The position numbers and the translations under genes are program-made. A stretch of 10,034 nt of DNA from the NCBI GenBank assembly GCA_937911845.1, contig CALDQF010000050.1:1-10034 (forward strand), in the 5' to 3' direction. The notes below the pieces were generated by a model. It did no database searches, was not told where the DNA came from, and was given only the letters and a program-made list of their open reading frames with translations. Shown piece by piece: positions 1-6,891 of this stretch (position 1 is its first letter; every line of letters starts with the position of its first letter). The DNA comes from an uncultured Phycisphaera sp. Its GTDB lineage: Bacteria; Planctomycetota; Phycisphaerae; Phycisphaerales; SM1A02.

Positions 1-1834
1 GTGCTTCTTTTTGCGCAACATGAACCCCATGACGTCGGCAGTACGCTTCTTCATGACGTCCAAAAATCAGGGATCGCATACGCCGTTCGATATTGGGGCC
101 ATCGACCAGCATCAAACTGTCGACGGTGTCATGGAATTCCGGGTCGACATTGAAGGCGAGATGCCGAGCGCCAATCTTGAGGTATTGACGGAGCAGTACG
201 GGAATACCACGTCCCATGGGATCGATCTCTTGGATGCGGTCATCCAGTTCTTCGGGAGAGGTGGCCAATCGATCAATTTTGGGCAGCGGCCGAAGTGGCA
301 CGCCTTTTTTCAGTTTCGTGCGTGATTTGACTTCCGAAGCGAAGGGGCTTTGGACATGCGGTTGTTCCAGGTATTTGGCGATCACGCGCATGCTGGGCCG
401 AGTGTGGTCGGGCGGAATACTGACCGGTCCGAGGATCCATCGGTACTCCGGATGATGTTTGGCAATCGTTTGCACGATGCCGCGCCAAAGCAACATGAGG
501 GTCGCAGGCTTGCGTTGGTAATCGCTGGACAAGAAAGATCGTCCCAGCTCAACGACGGGTCCCAGTCTCTTGAAGAAGTCGGGGCTGAATTTGAACAAGC
601 TGCCGGTGTAAAGACCTCGGTGCCCAAGGCGTGGAAGAATCTCTTCAGAGAATCCCAGCCGGTACGCCCCGCCCAGACGCTCTTGGCCGCGGTCCCAGAG
701 CAATAAGTGTTGGTAGTGCTCGTCGTACATGTCCAGATCGAGGTCTTTGCCAGATCCTTCACCAACTGCGCGGTACGCCTCTTCACGCAACGCGCCAATG
801 TGTGGCATCACACTGGTGATTTCGTCATGTGTGGCCACGGTGAGTGCCAAGTCTCCTCGCTCCGCAATGATTTCTCGTTCCAAGCATCGCTGGATTTGCT
901 GCTTCCCGTCCGCCGCCAAGGGGGGGACTTCGAGGGGCGGCAAAGGCGGTGGAGTTTTTTTGCGGGTTCGACTCCAGCGAAAGGCGAGCAAGTCACAGCG
1001 GGCCCGCATAACGGTATTCAGTTCACTCGCATCGGCGAGGGCGTCGGCATCTTTCTTGCGAATGGGGTGCCCAATGGCCACCTGTAGCCGGGCGTGGTTT
1101 TTGTTCACGACTTCTTGTCCCAACATGACGGTTCGAAGTCTGGGGTGAACCATACCTGCCAATTGGAACGCCACGCCGTTGTGGCCGGCGAAGCGAAGGG
1201 GCACGATTGGGGCGCCACTTCGCTTGGCCAAGCGGGCGATGGTGTCAGACCATGGTGGGTCCGCAACAAAAGGCCGGGTCAATCGTGCGTGGGAAACTTC
1301 ACCTGCGGGGAATACCGCCAGCAGACCACCGTTTCGCAAGTGGCTGAGGGTGGAACGCATGCTCATGGTGTTTGCTTTGGCGCCACCACCCAGCACATCC
1401 ACGAGCAGCAGATGATCACGAAGCGGCGGAATCAATCCCAGAATTTGGTTGACCAGTGTTTTGGCGTCGGGCCGCACCCGCAACACCAATGACATCAGGG
1501 CCAAGCCTTCGATCCCGCCAAAGGGATGGTTGGCTACGACCACACATGGCCCCTCTTTGGGGATGCGATCCAAGTCGGCTTCGGAGGTTTCGTAACTCGC
1601 CCCCATGGTGTGCAAGATGGCGTCAGGACCGTTCATCTCGGGCATGTGGGCCAACGAGTCTTGAACGATCTGATTCAACGTGCCCACCCGAAGCATCCGG
1701 CTGATGGCAGGTAGAGCCATGGAGGCCATTCGGCGGCGGACTGGATCTCGAAACGGATTCGAGATCTTTAGTCCACCATCGTGTTCTTCTTCGGTCACTT
1801 CACCATCATCCTGTGCAGAGTGGTCTTTGGTCAA
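1..1834 (-). CDS. Bifunctional acyltransferase: PlsC-like domain + hemolysin/GNAT-type N-acyltransferase domain (OlsF-like), C-terminus cut by window edge
   Basis: An open frame on the minus strand reads without a stop for about 611 codons and leaves the window at base 1. Numbering from the TTG start, an N-terminal lysophospholipid-acyltransferase domain has NHPFGGIEG (His103; the acidic partner is Glu rather than the usual Asp) and FPAGE (175-179), the equivalent of FPEGT in PlsC. A proline-rich linker follows at about 292-311. The second domain is of the Acetyltransf_5/hemolysin type: DLDLDMYDEHYQHLL (364-378), VELGR (428-432) and a YLKIGARHLAFNVDPEF block from 551. In OlsF proteins this order makes ornithine lipid: the GNAT domain N-acylates ornithine and the PlsC domain adds the second, O-linked chain. 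Ornithine as substrate is inferred. The TTG at 1834-1832 overlaps the stop of the upstream small gene (TTGA), so coupling is likely; GTG at 1798 is the alternative start. The family call is firm and the start moderate. Confidence 0.88.
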   Translation of the reverse strand, partial: MTKDHSAQDDGEVTEEEHDGGLKISNPFRDPVRRRMASMALPAISRMLRVGTLNQIVQDSLAHMPEMNGPDAILHTMGASYETSEADLDRIPKEGPCVVVANHPFGGIEGLALMSLVLRVRPDAKTLVNQILGLIPPLRDHLLLVDVLGGGAKANTMSMRSTLSHLRNGGLLAVFPAGEVSHARLTRPFVADPPWSDTIARLAKRSGAPIVPLRFAGHNGVAFQLAGMVHPRLRTVMLGQEVVNKNHARLQVAIGHPIRKKDADALADASELNTVMRARCDLLAFRWSRTRKKTPPPLPPLEVPPLAADGKQQIQRCLEREIIAERGDLALTVATHDEITSVMPHIGALREEAYRAVGEGSGKDLDLDMYDEHYQHLLLWDRGQERLGGAYRLGFSEEILPRLGHRGLYTGSLFKFSPDFFKRLGPVVELGRSFLSSDYQRKPATLMLLWRGIVQTIAKHHPEYRWILGPVSIPPDHTRPSMRVIAKYLEQPHVQSPFASEVKSRTKLKKGVPLRPLPKIDRLATSPEELDDRIQEIDPMGRGIPVLLRQYLKIGARHLAFNVDPEFHDTVDSLMLVDGPNIERRMRSLIFGRHEEAYCRRHGVHVAQKEA

Positions 1835-2157
1835 GGAGGCTGGTGCCCCAGAGCTTCGAGGAAGACTTTTGTGGGCCGCAACCAAGGCGGAGTGCTTTGA
1901 GGGGCCGATTGTTCGAAATCGATGATGAGCCGGCACACAGAATCCCATACCGCTTGAGCGTCGGTGTCTTGAATGGGCAGTGGAATTGGGGTGCTCTTGT
2001 CGGGAGGAAGAAGGCTCACGCCAAATCCACCAGGCTGCCGATCTGGGATCAGGACGCAGGGCAGGCGTTTTTCTTCAGTGGGGTGGGGGAATCTGCAATT
2101 CATGGGGCCGATGATGCCAAGATCCTCAATGCTTGTGTTGCTCTTTTTGAGGTGCAT
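1831..2157 (-). CDS. Small hypothetical protein, 108 aa
   Basis: I do not recognise this protein. It reads as plausible coding sequence: a mixed, soluble composition, no transmembrane segment, many prolines (PGGFGVSLLPPDKSTPIPLPI in the middle) and a likely amphipathic helix near DTDAQAVWDSVCRLIIDFE. Its stop overlaps the TTG start of the downstream acyltransferase by 4 bp, which supports both reading frames and suggests translational coupling and a two-gene operon. The start is uncertain: ATG 2157 has no clear ribosome binding site, and ATG 2103 (MNCRFPH) would give a 91-residue protein. It may be a lineage-specific partner of the acyltransferase, but that rests only on position. Confidence 0.6.
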   Translation of the reverse strand: MHLKKSNTSIEDLGIIGPMNCRFPHPTEEKRLPCVLIPDRQPGGFGVSLLPPDKSTPIPLPIQDTDAQAVWDSVCRLIIDFEQSAPQSTPPWLRPTKVFLEALGHQPP

Positions 2158-2270
2158 TTAGGGTGGCATGCGGTCGTGCGGTTTGTGCAGTTTGTGCGGG
2201 CGGATTGCGGTTTGTGCGGGTTGTAGCGGGTTCCGTGCGCTTCCCTTCGGATCAGCGGTATCTTGCGTTC
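2158..2270. promoter_or_regulatory. Divergent intergenic region containing a G/T-rich repeat tract
   Basis: This is the only space between the minus-strand small-protein/acyltransferase pair and the plus-strand deaminase operon, so both promoters should lie here or just inside the genes. I could not pick confident -35/-10 boxes. The left two-thirds is strongly G+T-biased on the plus strand and contains 9-bp units (see the repeat entry). No clear Shine-Dalgarno precedes the deaminase ATG at 2271. Confidence 0.5.
2176..2232. repeat. Imperfect 9-bp tandem repeats, G/T-rich
   Basis: Units of the form GTGCGGTTT and close variants start at 2176, 2185 (GTGCAGTTT), 2214 (GTGCGGGTT) and, degenerate, 2223 (GTAGCGGGTT). 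A longer unit at 2194-2213 also ends in TGCGGTTT. The 12-mer TGCGGTTTGTGC occurs exactly at 2177-2188 and 2206-2217. The tract lies between two divergent start codons, so it could be an operator array or simply slippage-derived low-complexity DNA. Confidence 0.65.
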
Positions 2271-2720
2271 ATGACTTGTACGGATTGGGACCGCCGATTT
2301 CTTGAACTTGCCGACCACATCGCCGGCTGGAGCAAGGATCCATCTCGTGGTGTTGGTGCCGTGATCGTTGGTCCCAACAAGCAGATCCTAGCGACCGGCT
2401 ACAACGGCTTGCCTCGTGGGGTAGACGACCGGCCCGAGCGCTTGGAGCGTCCCGCCAAATACGACCTGATTGTCCACGCCGAGATGAACGCCGTTGTGCA
2501 CTGTGCCCGGGATGGGGTTTCTCCGGTGAACGCCACGATCTATGTCACTTTTATGCCCTGCATCCGTTGCTCAACGGTCATCATTCAATCTGGTATCACC
2601 CGCGTCGTCACGCGACCGATGCGCGATGGAGATGAACATTGGGCGGAAAGCGCAGAGAAATCCCGACGCCTTCTTCGTGAAGCCGGAGTCATGCTGTTGG
2701 AGCGGGACGATTTGGCTTGA
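2271..2720 (+). CDS. Deoxycytidylate (dCMP) deaminase family protein
   Basis: A 149-residue zinc-dependent deaminase of the cytidine/deoxycytidylate family, which converts dCMP to dUMP as a step towards dTMP. The zinc site is complete: HAEMNAV gives His69 and the proton-shuttling Glu71, and PCIRC gives Cys97 and Cys100. The N-terminal GVGAVIVGPNKQILATGYNGLPRG segment (28-50) is typical of dCMP deaminases, and the length matches them. I chose ATG 2271 (MTCTDWDRRF) because the frame stays open back to 2163 only through the low-complexity repeat tract, which would add a Cys/Val/Gly-rich tail unlike any deaminase. It is the first gene of a plus-strand cluster, and its stop overlaps the next start by 4 bp (TTGA). 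The family call is secure. The exact substrate (dCMP, or another cytosine nucleotide or nucleoside) is not proven by sequence. Confidence 0.9.
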   Translation: MTCTDWDRRFLELADHIAGWSKDPSRGVGAVIVGPNKQILATGYNGLPRGVDDRPERLERPAKYDLIVHAEMNAVVHCARDGVSPVNATIYVTFMPCIRCSTVIIQSGITRVVTRPMRDGDEHWAESAEKSRRLLREAGVMLLERDDLA

Positions 2721-3394
2721 ACGTCCAAGTCGAGATTTGCGTTGAAACCTCTTTCTTCGCTGAGGCGGCCGCTAAAGCTGGCGCAGATCGGCTTGAAGTT
2801 TGCGATCGACTTGACCTGGATGGGCTGACACCTCAACCCGGAGTTGTTGAGTCGGCACTCGGTACGACGGCCTCCGTGGTGGTGATGCTTCGCGATCGGG
2901 CTGATTTTCTGGCGGGAGATGACGGGGCAACCTCGTTGCTTGAACCGCTCCGTAAGTTTGCTTCTTTGGGAGTGCAGGGCGTGGTTTTCGGCTTTTTGCA
3001 AGCCGACGGGCAGTTGGATTTGGACAGCAACCGCCGTTTGCTCGATGCGGCAAAAGAACATGATCTGGACGTGGTCTTCCATCGGGCCATTGACGCCGCA
3101 TCAGATCCTCTGTTGACTGCCGCTCAACTGCAGGAACTGCAGTTTGATCGGGTGCTGAGTGCGGGTGGTACGGGCACCATCTTGGAAGGGGCTGAGACCT
3201 TTCTTCGGATGCGGGCTCAGTCCCCAAAGCTCAACTGGATACCTGGTGGTGGCGTGCGTAGTGAAAATGTGACCCAACTGCTTGAGATGCTCCAGCCAAC
3301 TGATATTCATTCCAGCGCTCGTGGTAACCCAACTGAGGTTGAGCGGCTGGTTGGTTTGTGTCGGTCGATCAGGGGATTCCAGCAAGAGGGCTGA
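2717..3394 (+). CDS. cutC: CutC family protein (copper homeostasis / TIM barrel)
   Basis: A 225-residue TIM-barrel protein of the CutC family, slightly shorter than the E. coli protein. Family blocks are in order: VEICVETSF (5-13), AGADRLEVCDRLDLDGLTPQPG (21-42), VVFGFLQADGQLD (89-101), FHRAIDAASDP (121-131), DRVLSAGG (144-151), IPGGGV (175-180) and DIHSSAR (196-202). CutC has been linked to copper tolerance, but the biochemical role is unsettled, and many homologues may be cytosolic enzymes or binding proteins rather than copper handlers. The start is TTG at 2717, overlapping the deaminase stop; no other start fits nearby and the family similarity begins immediately after it. There is no strong ribosome binding site at the usual distance, so reinitiation after the deaminase is likely. 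Confidence 0.92.
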   Translation: MNVQVEICVETSFFAEAAAKAGADRLEVCDRLDLDGLTPQPGVVESALGTTASVVVMLRDRADFLAGDDGATSLLEPLRKFASLGVQGVVFGFLQADGQLDLDSNRRLLDAAKEHDLDVVFHRAIDAASDPLLTAAQLQELQFDRVLSAGGTGTILEGAETFLRMRAQSPKLNWIPGGGVRSENVTQLLEMLQPTDIHSSARGNPTEVERLVGLCRSIRGFQQEG

Positions 3395-3420
3395 AGCCGG
3401 GTGGCCACACGGTCGATCAT

Positions 3421-3442
3421 TGAGAGACCGAGGAGTCTCTCA
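3421..3442 (+). promoter_or_regulatory. Hairpin presenting the Shine-Dalgarno in its loop, abutting the HD-GYP start codon
   Basis: TGAGAGAC (3421-3428) and GTCTCTCA (3435-3442) form a perfect 8-bp stem around the hexaloop CGAGGA (3429-3434). The last stem base is the A of the ATG. The Shine-Dalgarno GAGGAG (3430-3435), six bases before the ATG, lies almost wholly in the loop. A GGA in a hexaloop over a Shine-Dalgarno is the classic CsrA/RsmA target shape. The stem could alternatively just tune initiation. There is no U tract, so it is not a typical intrinsic terminator for cutC. Confidence 0.6.
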
Positions 3443-4203
3443 TGGCCAAGACCGATCCCGAACATACCGCGCAGCGTATTGCTGCTTTGGAAGCAGCTTT
3501 GGCTGAGCGTGAAGCTCGAATCCAGTCTTTGGAATCACGTACTTCTGGAACCGAAGCCCACCGCGCTGTGATCTACGGGTTCGCCCAATTGGCGGAGAGC
3601 CGAGATGACGATACCGGGGAGCACTTGCAGCGCATTCGCGGATTGGTTTCAGCCATCGCCAACGAGATGGTTCGCCAGGGTCACTCTCACCCCAATGAGC
3701 CCGATCCTTTGACCGCCGACCAAGTGGATCTCATGGCCGAGACCAGCCAACTTCACGACATCGGAAAAGTTTCAACCCCCGATGCGATCTTGCTCAAACC
3801 CGGTCGTCTGACCGATGACGAGTGGGTCCAAATGCGCCGGCACACGATGGTCGGTTTTGACATTTTGAATGCCATGCGACAACAGTGGCCGGAGCAGGAC
3901 TTCTTGGATGTGGCTTGCCGCATTGCGTTGTGTCACCACGAAAACTGGGATGGGGGTGGCTATCCGCTCGGTTTGTCCGGGGTCGCTATCCCGCTGTGCG
4001 CTCGCATTGTCTCGGTGGCCGATGTGTACGACGCGTTGACCCACCGACGTGCGTACAAAGAAGCCATGCGGCATGAGGACGCGGTTCGCATCATTGTCTC
4101 GGAATCAGGGCGAAAATTCGATCCATTGGTGGTGCAGGCATTTTCTGCAATCAGTGAACACTTTCGAGATGGTGGCGTAACTCCGTTACGGCTTTCTGCC
4201 TAA
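3442..4203 (+). CDS. HD-GYP domain protein, probable cyclic-di-GMP phosphodiesterase
   Basis: A 253-residue protein with a short N-terminal coiled coil (about 8-35: alternating Ala/Leu and Glu/Arg) and one HD-GYP domain. Visible active-site elements are TGEHLQRIR (His61), LHDIGK (His105-Asp106), RRHTMVG (His134), CHHENWDGGGYP (His165-His166, GYP 173-175) and VADVYDALT (Asp194). The metal-binding set therefore looks intact, and HD-GYP proteins hydrolyse c-di-GMP to pGpG or GMP. At the position where trinuclear members carry a Glu four residues before the first His, this protein has Asp57. There is no receiver, PAS or membrane segment, so it is probably cytosolic with the coiled coil for dimerisation or partner binding. 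A clear GAGGAG ribosome binding site precedes ATG 3442, held in a hairpin. It lies 47 bp after cutC and 8 bp before the protease gene. Confidence 0.93.
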   Translation: MAKTDPEHTAQRIAALEAALAEREARIQSLESRTSGTEAHRAVIYGFAQLAESRDDDTGEHLQRIRGLVSAIANEMVRQGHSHPNEPDPLTADQVDLMAETSQLHDIGKVSTPDAILLKPGRLTDDEWVQMRRHTMVGFDILNAMRQQWPEQDFLDVACRIALCHHENWDGGGYPLGLSGVAIPLCARIVSVADVYDALTHRRAYKEAMRHEDAVRIIVSESGRKFDPLVVQAFSAISEHFRDGGVTPLRLSA

Positions 4204-4211
4204 CCTCGAGT

Positions 4212-6266
4212 ATGCCTTTGTTCCCGTCTTTCCTTCTCTGCCTCAATATCTTGGTCGACCCCACGCAGTTCGCAAAACTCGTGGAGTTGGACGCCAAGAC
4301 GAGGGCGGTCTCAGAAATTGTGGTGGAGTCCACCGTGTGCATCGAAATTGGCGTGGATTTCCGCGAAGGCCATGGCTCAGGCACGATCATCAGCAACGAC
4401 GGTTTGATTTTGACGGCCGGTCATGTCGGTGAACGTTCGGGCCTCGATTGTGAAGTCACACTGGCGGATGGTCGGAAGCTGGAAGCCGTCACGCTCGGCC
4501 AAATATTCATGACCCAAGTCCACCGCGGCATTGACTTTGATATCGGCCTGGTTCGCCTGCTTGATCCCCCAAATGATTTGACTGTGGCCCCCCTCGCTCC
4601 TTTTGGTTCTGTGGAACGCGGCGAATGGGTGGTGGCCGCCGGTTGGGTGGCGAACCTTCCTGAATCAGGTCAACGTGCACCGGTCCGTATTGGTCGCATC
4701 CAAGAACGGATGGGGCCGCGGTTCCGTTTGGACGCTCCATTCAATGGCGGAGACTCGGGTGGGGGTCTCTTTGATTTGGATGGGCAATTGGTGGATGTCA
4801 TCAGCGCTTGCGGCGGCTTCCCAAATATCAATTTTGCCACCCCGATCGATTTGTACGAGTTGACCAAACCGTTGATGTTGGGGGGATCAACCTACAGCGA
4901 TCCGATGCCAGAACTGGAGATGATGATCGATCAGGCGTACAAGCAGCTGGGAGATGCCGAGCGGCGAATGAGTGATGAGAGATATCGTCAAGCGGTGGCC
5001 CGCCTGGACCGGATGACGTCCAACAGAATGTGGGAAAACACTCCACATGTCTGGTTCCATGCGGCCTGTGGTCATGGTCGATTCGCACGCCACGCCTACG
5101 GTCTTGGTGAGATGGGTCGAATGGACGACGAGATTCAGAAATCCTGGGAGCGGTTGGATCGGGCCATCAAACTGGGGTGGTGGGATCTCGATCATTTGCA
5201 GAATGATTCCGACTTGGCGGTGCTTCGCAAGATCACGCCAGAGCGCTGGAAGGCTCTTCTGGAGAGTGTCCCGGAGATGGCTGACTGGCGTGCGTGGGTT
5301 CAAATGGAACGAAGTTTTTCGCGTGGACGCAAACGCACTCCCTTGGTTGGCGTAGATCATCTTTCCGACGCACTTCGAGAGGGTGTTCTTAAAATTGCCA
5401 GCGAACGAACGACCATATCGCTCGCCACATTGGTGGAAGACAACTTGGTTTTCACCAAAGCCTCATCCTTGCCCGAACGCCAACAACTACGTGCAATTGA
5501 TTACCTCGACCGAGAATACGAACTCACTTTCGTGTATCAAGATCCGGAGTTTGACTTGGCCGTCCTCGAGCTTGGCCAAAATGATTTGACCCCGCTGCAA
5601 TTCCAATCGGACCAAACTCCTGATCTTGGTGAAGTTCTTCTCTGTGTCAATGCGCCTGGCCAAGCGGTGGTCAGCGCTCGTTCCGCGGCTGGTACACCAG
5701 ATTCCGGGGATCCAGAATCTCCCTTCTTGGGTGTTGAGTTGAGCCGATTTGAAGACAACCAACGCGGCGTCACTATTTCTGGAATTCTTCCCGACAGCGC
5801 GGCTCGGTCCGCGGGATTGCGGGCCGGCGACCTGATCCTCCGGGTGAATGAAGCGAAAGTTGGCCCCTCTCTTCGCGATGCCTTGCAGCGATTCCGGATC
5901 GGCGATCGCGTACAGGTGGCCATTGAGCGTGATGGTGTGGAAATGACGGTGACTGTTCAATTGCGACGTCGCCCAGAGTACGCGGATGGGTTGCCCACGC
6001 CATTCGGCAACGACATTGTCGAGGCCAATGAACGTCGGACGGGGTTTGGCCCAGCCATTCGGCACGATGCTTTGCTGGGGCCGCGGGATGTCGGGGCACC
6101 GTTGGTCGATTTGGAAGGGCGGGTGATCGGGTTGCAAATTGCACACGCCGATCGATCCACCAATTGGGCCCTTCCCGCCACGACCTTGCGTTCGGTGCTG
6201 TCGGAAGTGCCTTCAGATCAACGGACGCGGCGGTCCGATCAACCTGTCGTCATTCCACTGGATTAA
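4212..6266 (+). CDS. Trypsin-like serine protease with TPR-like middle region, PDZ domain and a degenerate second protease domain
   Basis: A 684-residue multidomain protein. Domain 1 (about 50-220) is an S1C/HtrA-like protease with a full triad: TAGHV (His71), DFDIGLVRL (Asp110) and GGDSGGGL (Ser182). A helical middle (about 228-365) ends in DRAIKLGWWDLDHLQND plus SDLAVLR, which resembles the closing segment of TPR arrays. Domain 2 (about 395-500 and 595-670) is folded around a PDZ insert and keeps DPEFDLAVLEL (Asp448). It has T-K-A-S (415-418) where the catalytic His should be, and RDVGAPLVD, with Val627 where the Ser should be, so it is probably a pseudoprotease. The PDZ domain is at about 505-587 (FLGVEL, then SAGLRAGDLILRVNEAKV). 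The N-terminus (PLFPSFLLCLNILV) is hydrophobic but lacks basic residues, so it is a weak signal peptide at best. ATG 4212 lies 8 bp after the HD-GYP stop with no good ribosome binding site, suggesting coupling. Confidence 0.9.
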   Translation: MPLFPSFLLCLNILVDPTQFAKLVELDAKTRAVSEIVVESTVCIEIGVDFREGHGSGTIISNDGLILTAGHVGERSGLDCEVTLADGRKLEAVTLGQIFMTQVHRGIDFDIGLVRLLDPPNDLTVAPLAPFGSVERGEWVVAAGWVANLPESGQRAPVRIGRIQERMGPRFRLDAPFNGGDSGGGLFDLDGQLVDVISACGGFPNINFATPIDLYELTKPLMLGGSTYSDPMPELEMMIDQAYKQLGDAERRMSDERYRQAVARLDRMTSNRMWENTPHVWFHAACGHGRFARHAYGLGEMGRMDDEIQKSWERLDRAIKLGWWDLDHLQNDSDLAVLRKITPERWKALLESVPEMADWRAWVQMERSFSRGRKRTPLVGVDHLSDALREGVLKIASERTTISLATLVEDNLVFTKASSLPERQQLRAIDYLDREYELTFVYQDPEFDLAVLELGQNDLTPLQFQSDQTPDLGEVLLCVNAPGQAVVSARSAAGTPDSGDPESPFLGVELSRFEDNQRGVTISGILPDSAARSAGLRAGDLILRVNEAKVGPSLRDALQRFRIGDRVQVAIERDGVEMTVTVQLRRRPEYADGLPTPFGNDIVEANERRTGFGPAIRHDALLGPRDVGAPLVDLEGRVIGLQIAHADRSTNWALPATTLRSVLSEVPSDQRTRRSDQPVVIPLD

Positions 6267-6285
6267 GAGGCTAAAATTCACATTG

Positions 6286-6870
6286 ATGAACCGACGCGAC
6301 TCATTGTGCACCATGGCGACTTGCGTCGTTTCTCCAAGTCTTCTCCTGAACATGTCGGCACCCAAGCCGCAATGTGTGCCCCAAGTTGATTTGAAGCGGT
6401 ACATGGGGGATTGGTACGAAATCGGTCGATACCCCAACCCTTGGCAGAAGCATTTTGTGGCCGTCACGACGAAATACCGCCTTCGTAAAGATGGCAAGAT
6501 CGACTTCCAAAGTACGGGCAGAAAAAAAACCTTTGATGGAAGTTTCAAAGAGCAAAATGCCACCGCAAAAATTGTTTCCGGCTCGAAGAACACCCGGTGG
6601 AAAGTGTCTTTCATTTGGCCCATTTCCGCTCACTATTGGGTCATTGAGCTTGGAGATAATTACGAGTACAGCGTCGTTGGTCAGCCCGATCACAAGCGGC
6701 TTTGGATCCTTTCGCGTGAGAAGACCTTGGATGCGGATCTGCAAAAGGGCATTTGTGATCGCCTAGTTGGCCACGGCTACAAACCGGAACGCATTGAATG
6801 GACCAAGCATTCTGAGGACCCTTCGGTGTACGTCAAGCCCAAGCGGCAAAAGGGTAGGTTGTTCGGCTGA
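6286..6870 (+). CDS. Lipocalin family protein (Blc-like)
   Basis: A 194-residue bacterial lipocalin. The first signature is YMGDWYEIGRYPN (39-51). The later blocks are VAVTTKYRLRKDGKIDF (58-74), YWVIELGDNYEYSVVGQP (117-134) and LWILSREKTLD (139-149), matching the conserved strands of Blc/apolipoprotein-D-like lipocalins, which bind fatty acids or lysophospholipids in the envelope. The N-terminus (MNRRDSLCT, then ATCVVSPSLLLNMSA) looks like an export signal with an Arg-Arg pair, perhaps a weak Tat signal. I see no convincing lipobox, so it may be soluble and exported rather than a lipoprotein. ATG 6286 was chosen because the longer frame upstream only overlaps the protease gene; ATG 6313 is possible but would lose the basic n-region. 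It lies 19 bp after the protease stop and is probably the last gene of the cluster. Confidence 0.9.
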   Translation: MNRRDSLCTMATCVVSPSLLLNMSAPKPQCVPQVDLKRYMGDWYEIGRYPNPWQKHFVAVTTKYRLRKDGKIDFQSTGRKKTFDGSFKEQNATAKIVSGSKNTRWKVSFIWPISAHYWVIELGDNYEYSVVGQPDHKRLWILSREKTLDADLQKGICDRLVGHGYKPERIEWTKHSEDPSVYVKPKRQKGRLFG

Positions 6871-6891
6871 ACCGGTTTGGTTCTGACCCGC

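Noticed and set aside
920..926. G run in the acyltransferase linker as a possible frameshift
   Set aside because: The minus-strand frame is continuous across it, joining the PlsC and GNAT domains without a shift.
11..1714. Chain of plus-strand open frames opposite the acyltransferase
   Set aside because: They have no recognisable domains and are antisense to a continuous minus-strand frame with clear PlsC and GNAT motifs.
2163..2270. N-terminal extension of the deaminase
   Set aside because: It translates the low-complexity repeats into a Cys/Val/Gly-rich tail; deaminase similarity and usual length begin at ATG 2271.
6139..6285. Longer lipocalin start inside the protease gene
   Set aside because: The extra 49 residues are out-of-frame protease sequence; a signal-like N-terminus begins at ATG 6286.
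6522..6529. Run of eight A in the lipocalin gene as a frameshift or slippage site
   Set aside because: The frame continues correctly through it with conserved lipocalin blocks on both sides.
6869..6883. Hairpin GAACC-ggttt-GGTTC as a terminator between convergent genes
   Set aside because: The stem is only 5 bp, overlaps the lipocalin stop and has no T tract on either strand; too weak to call.
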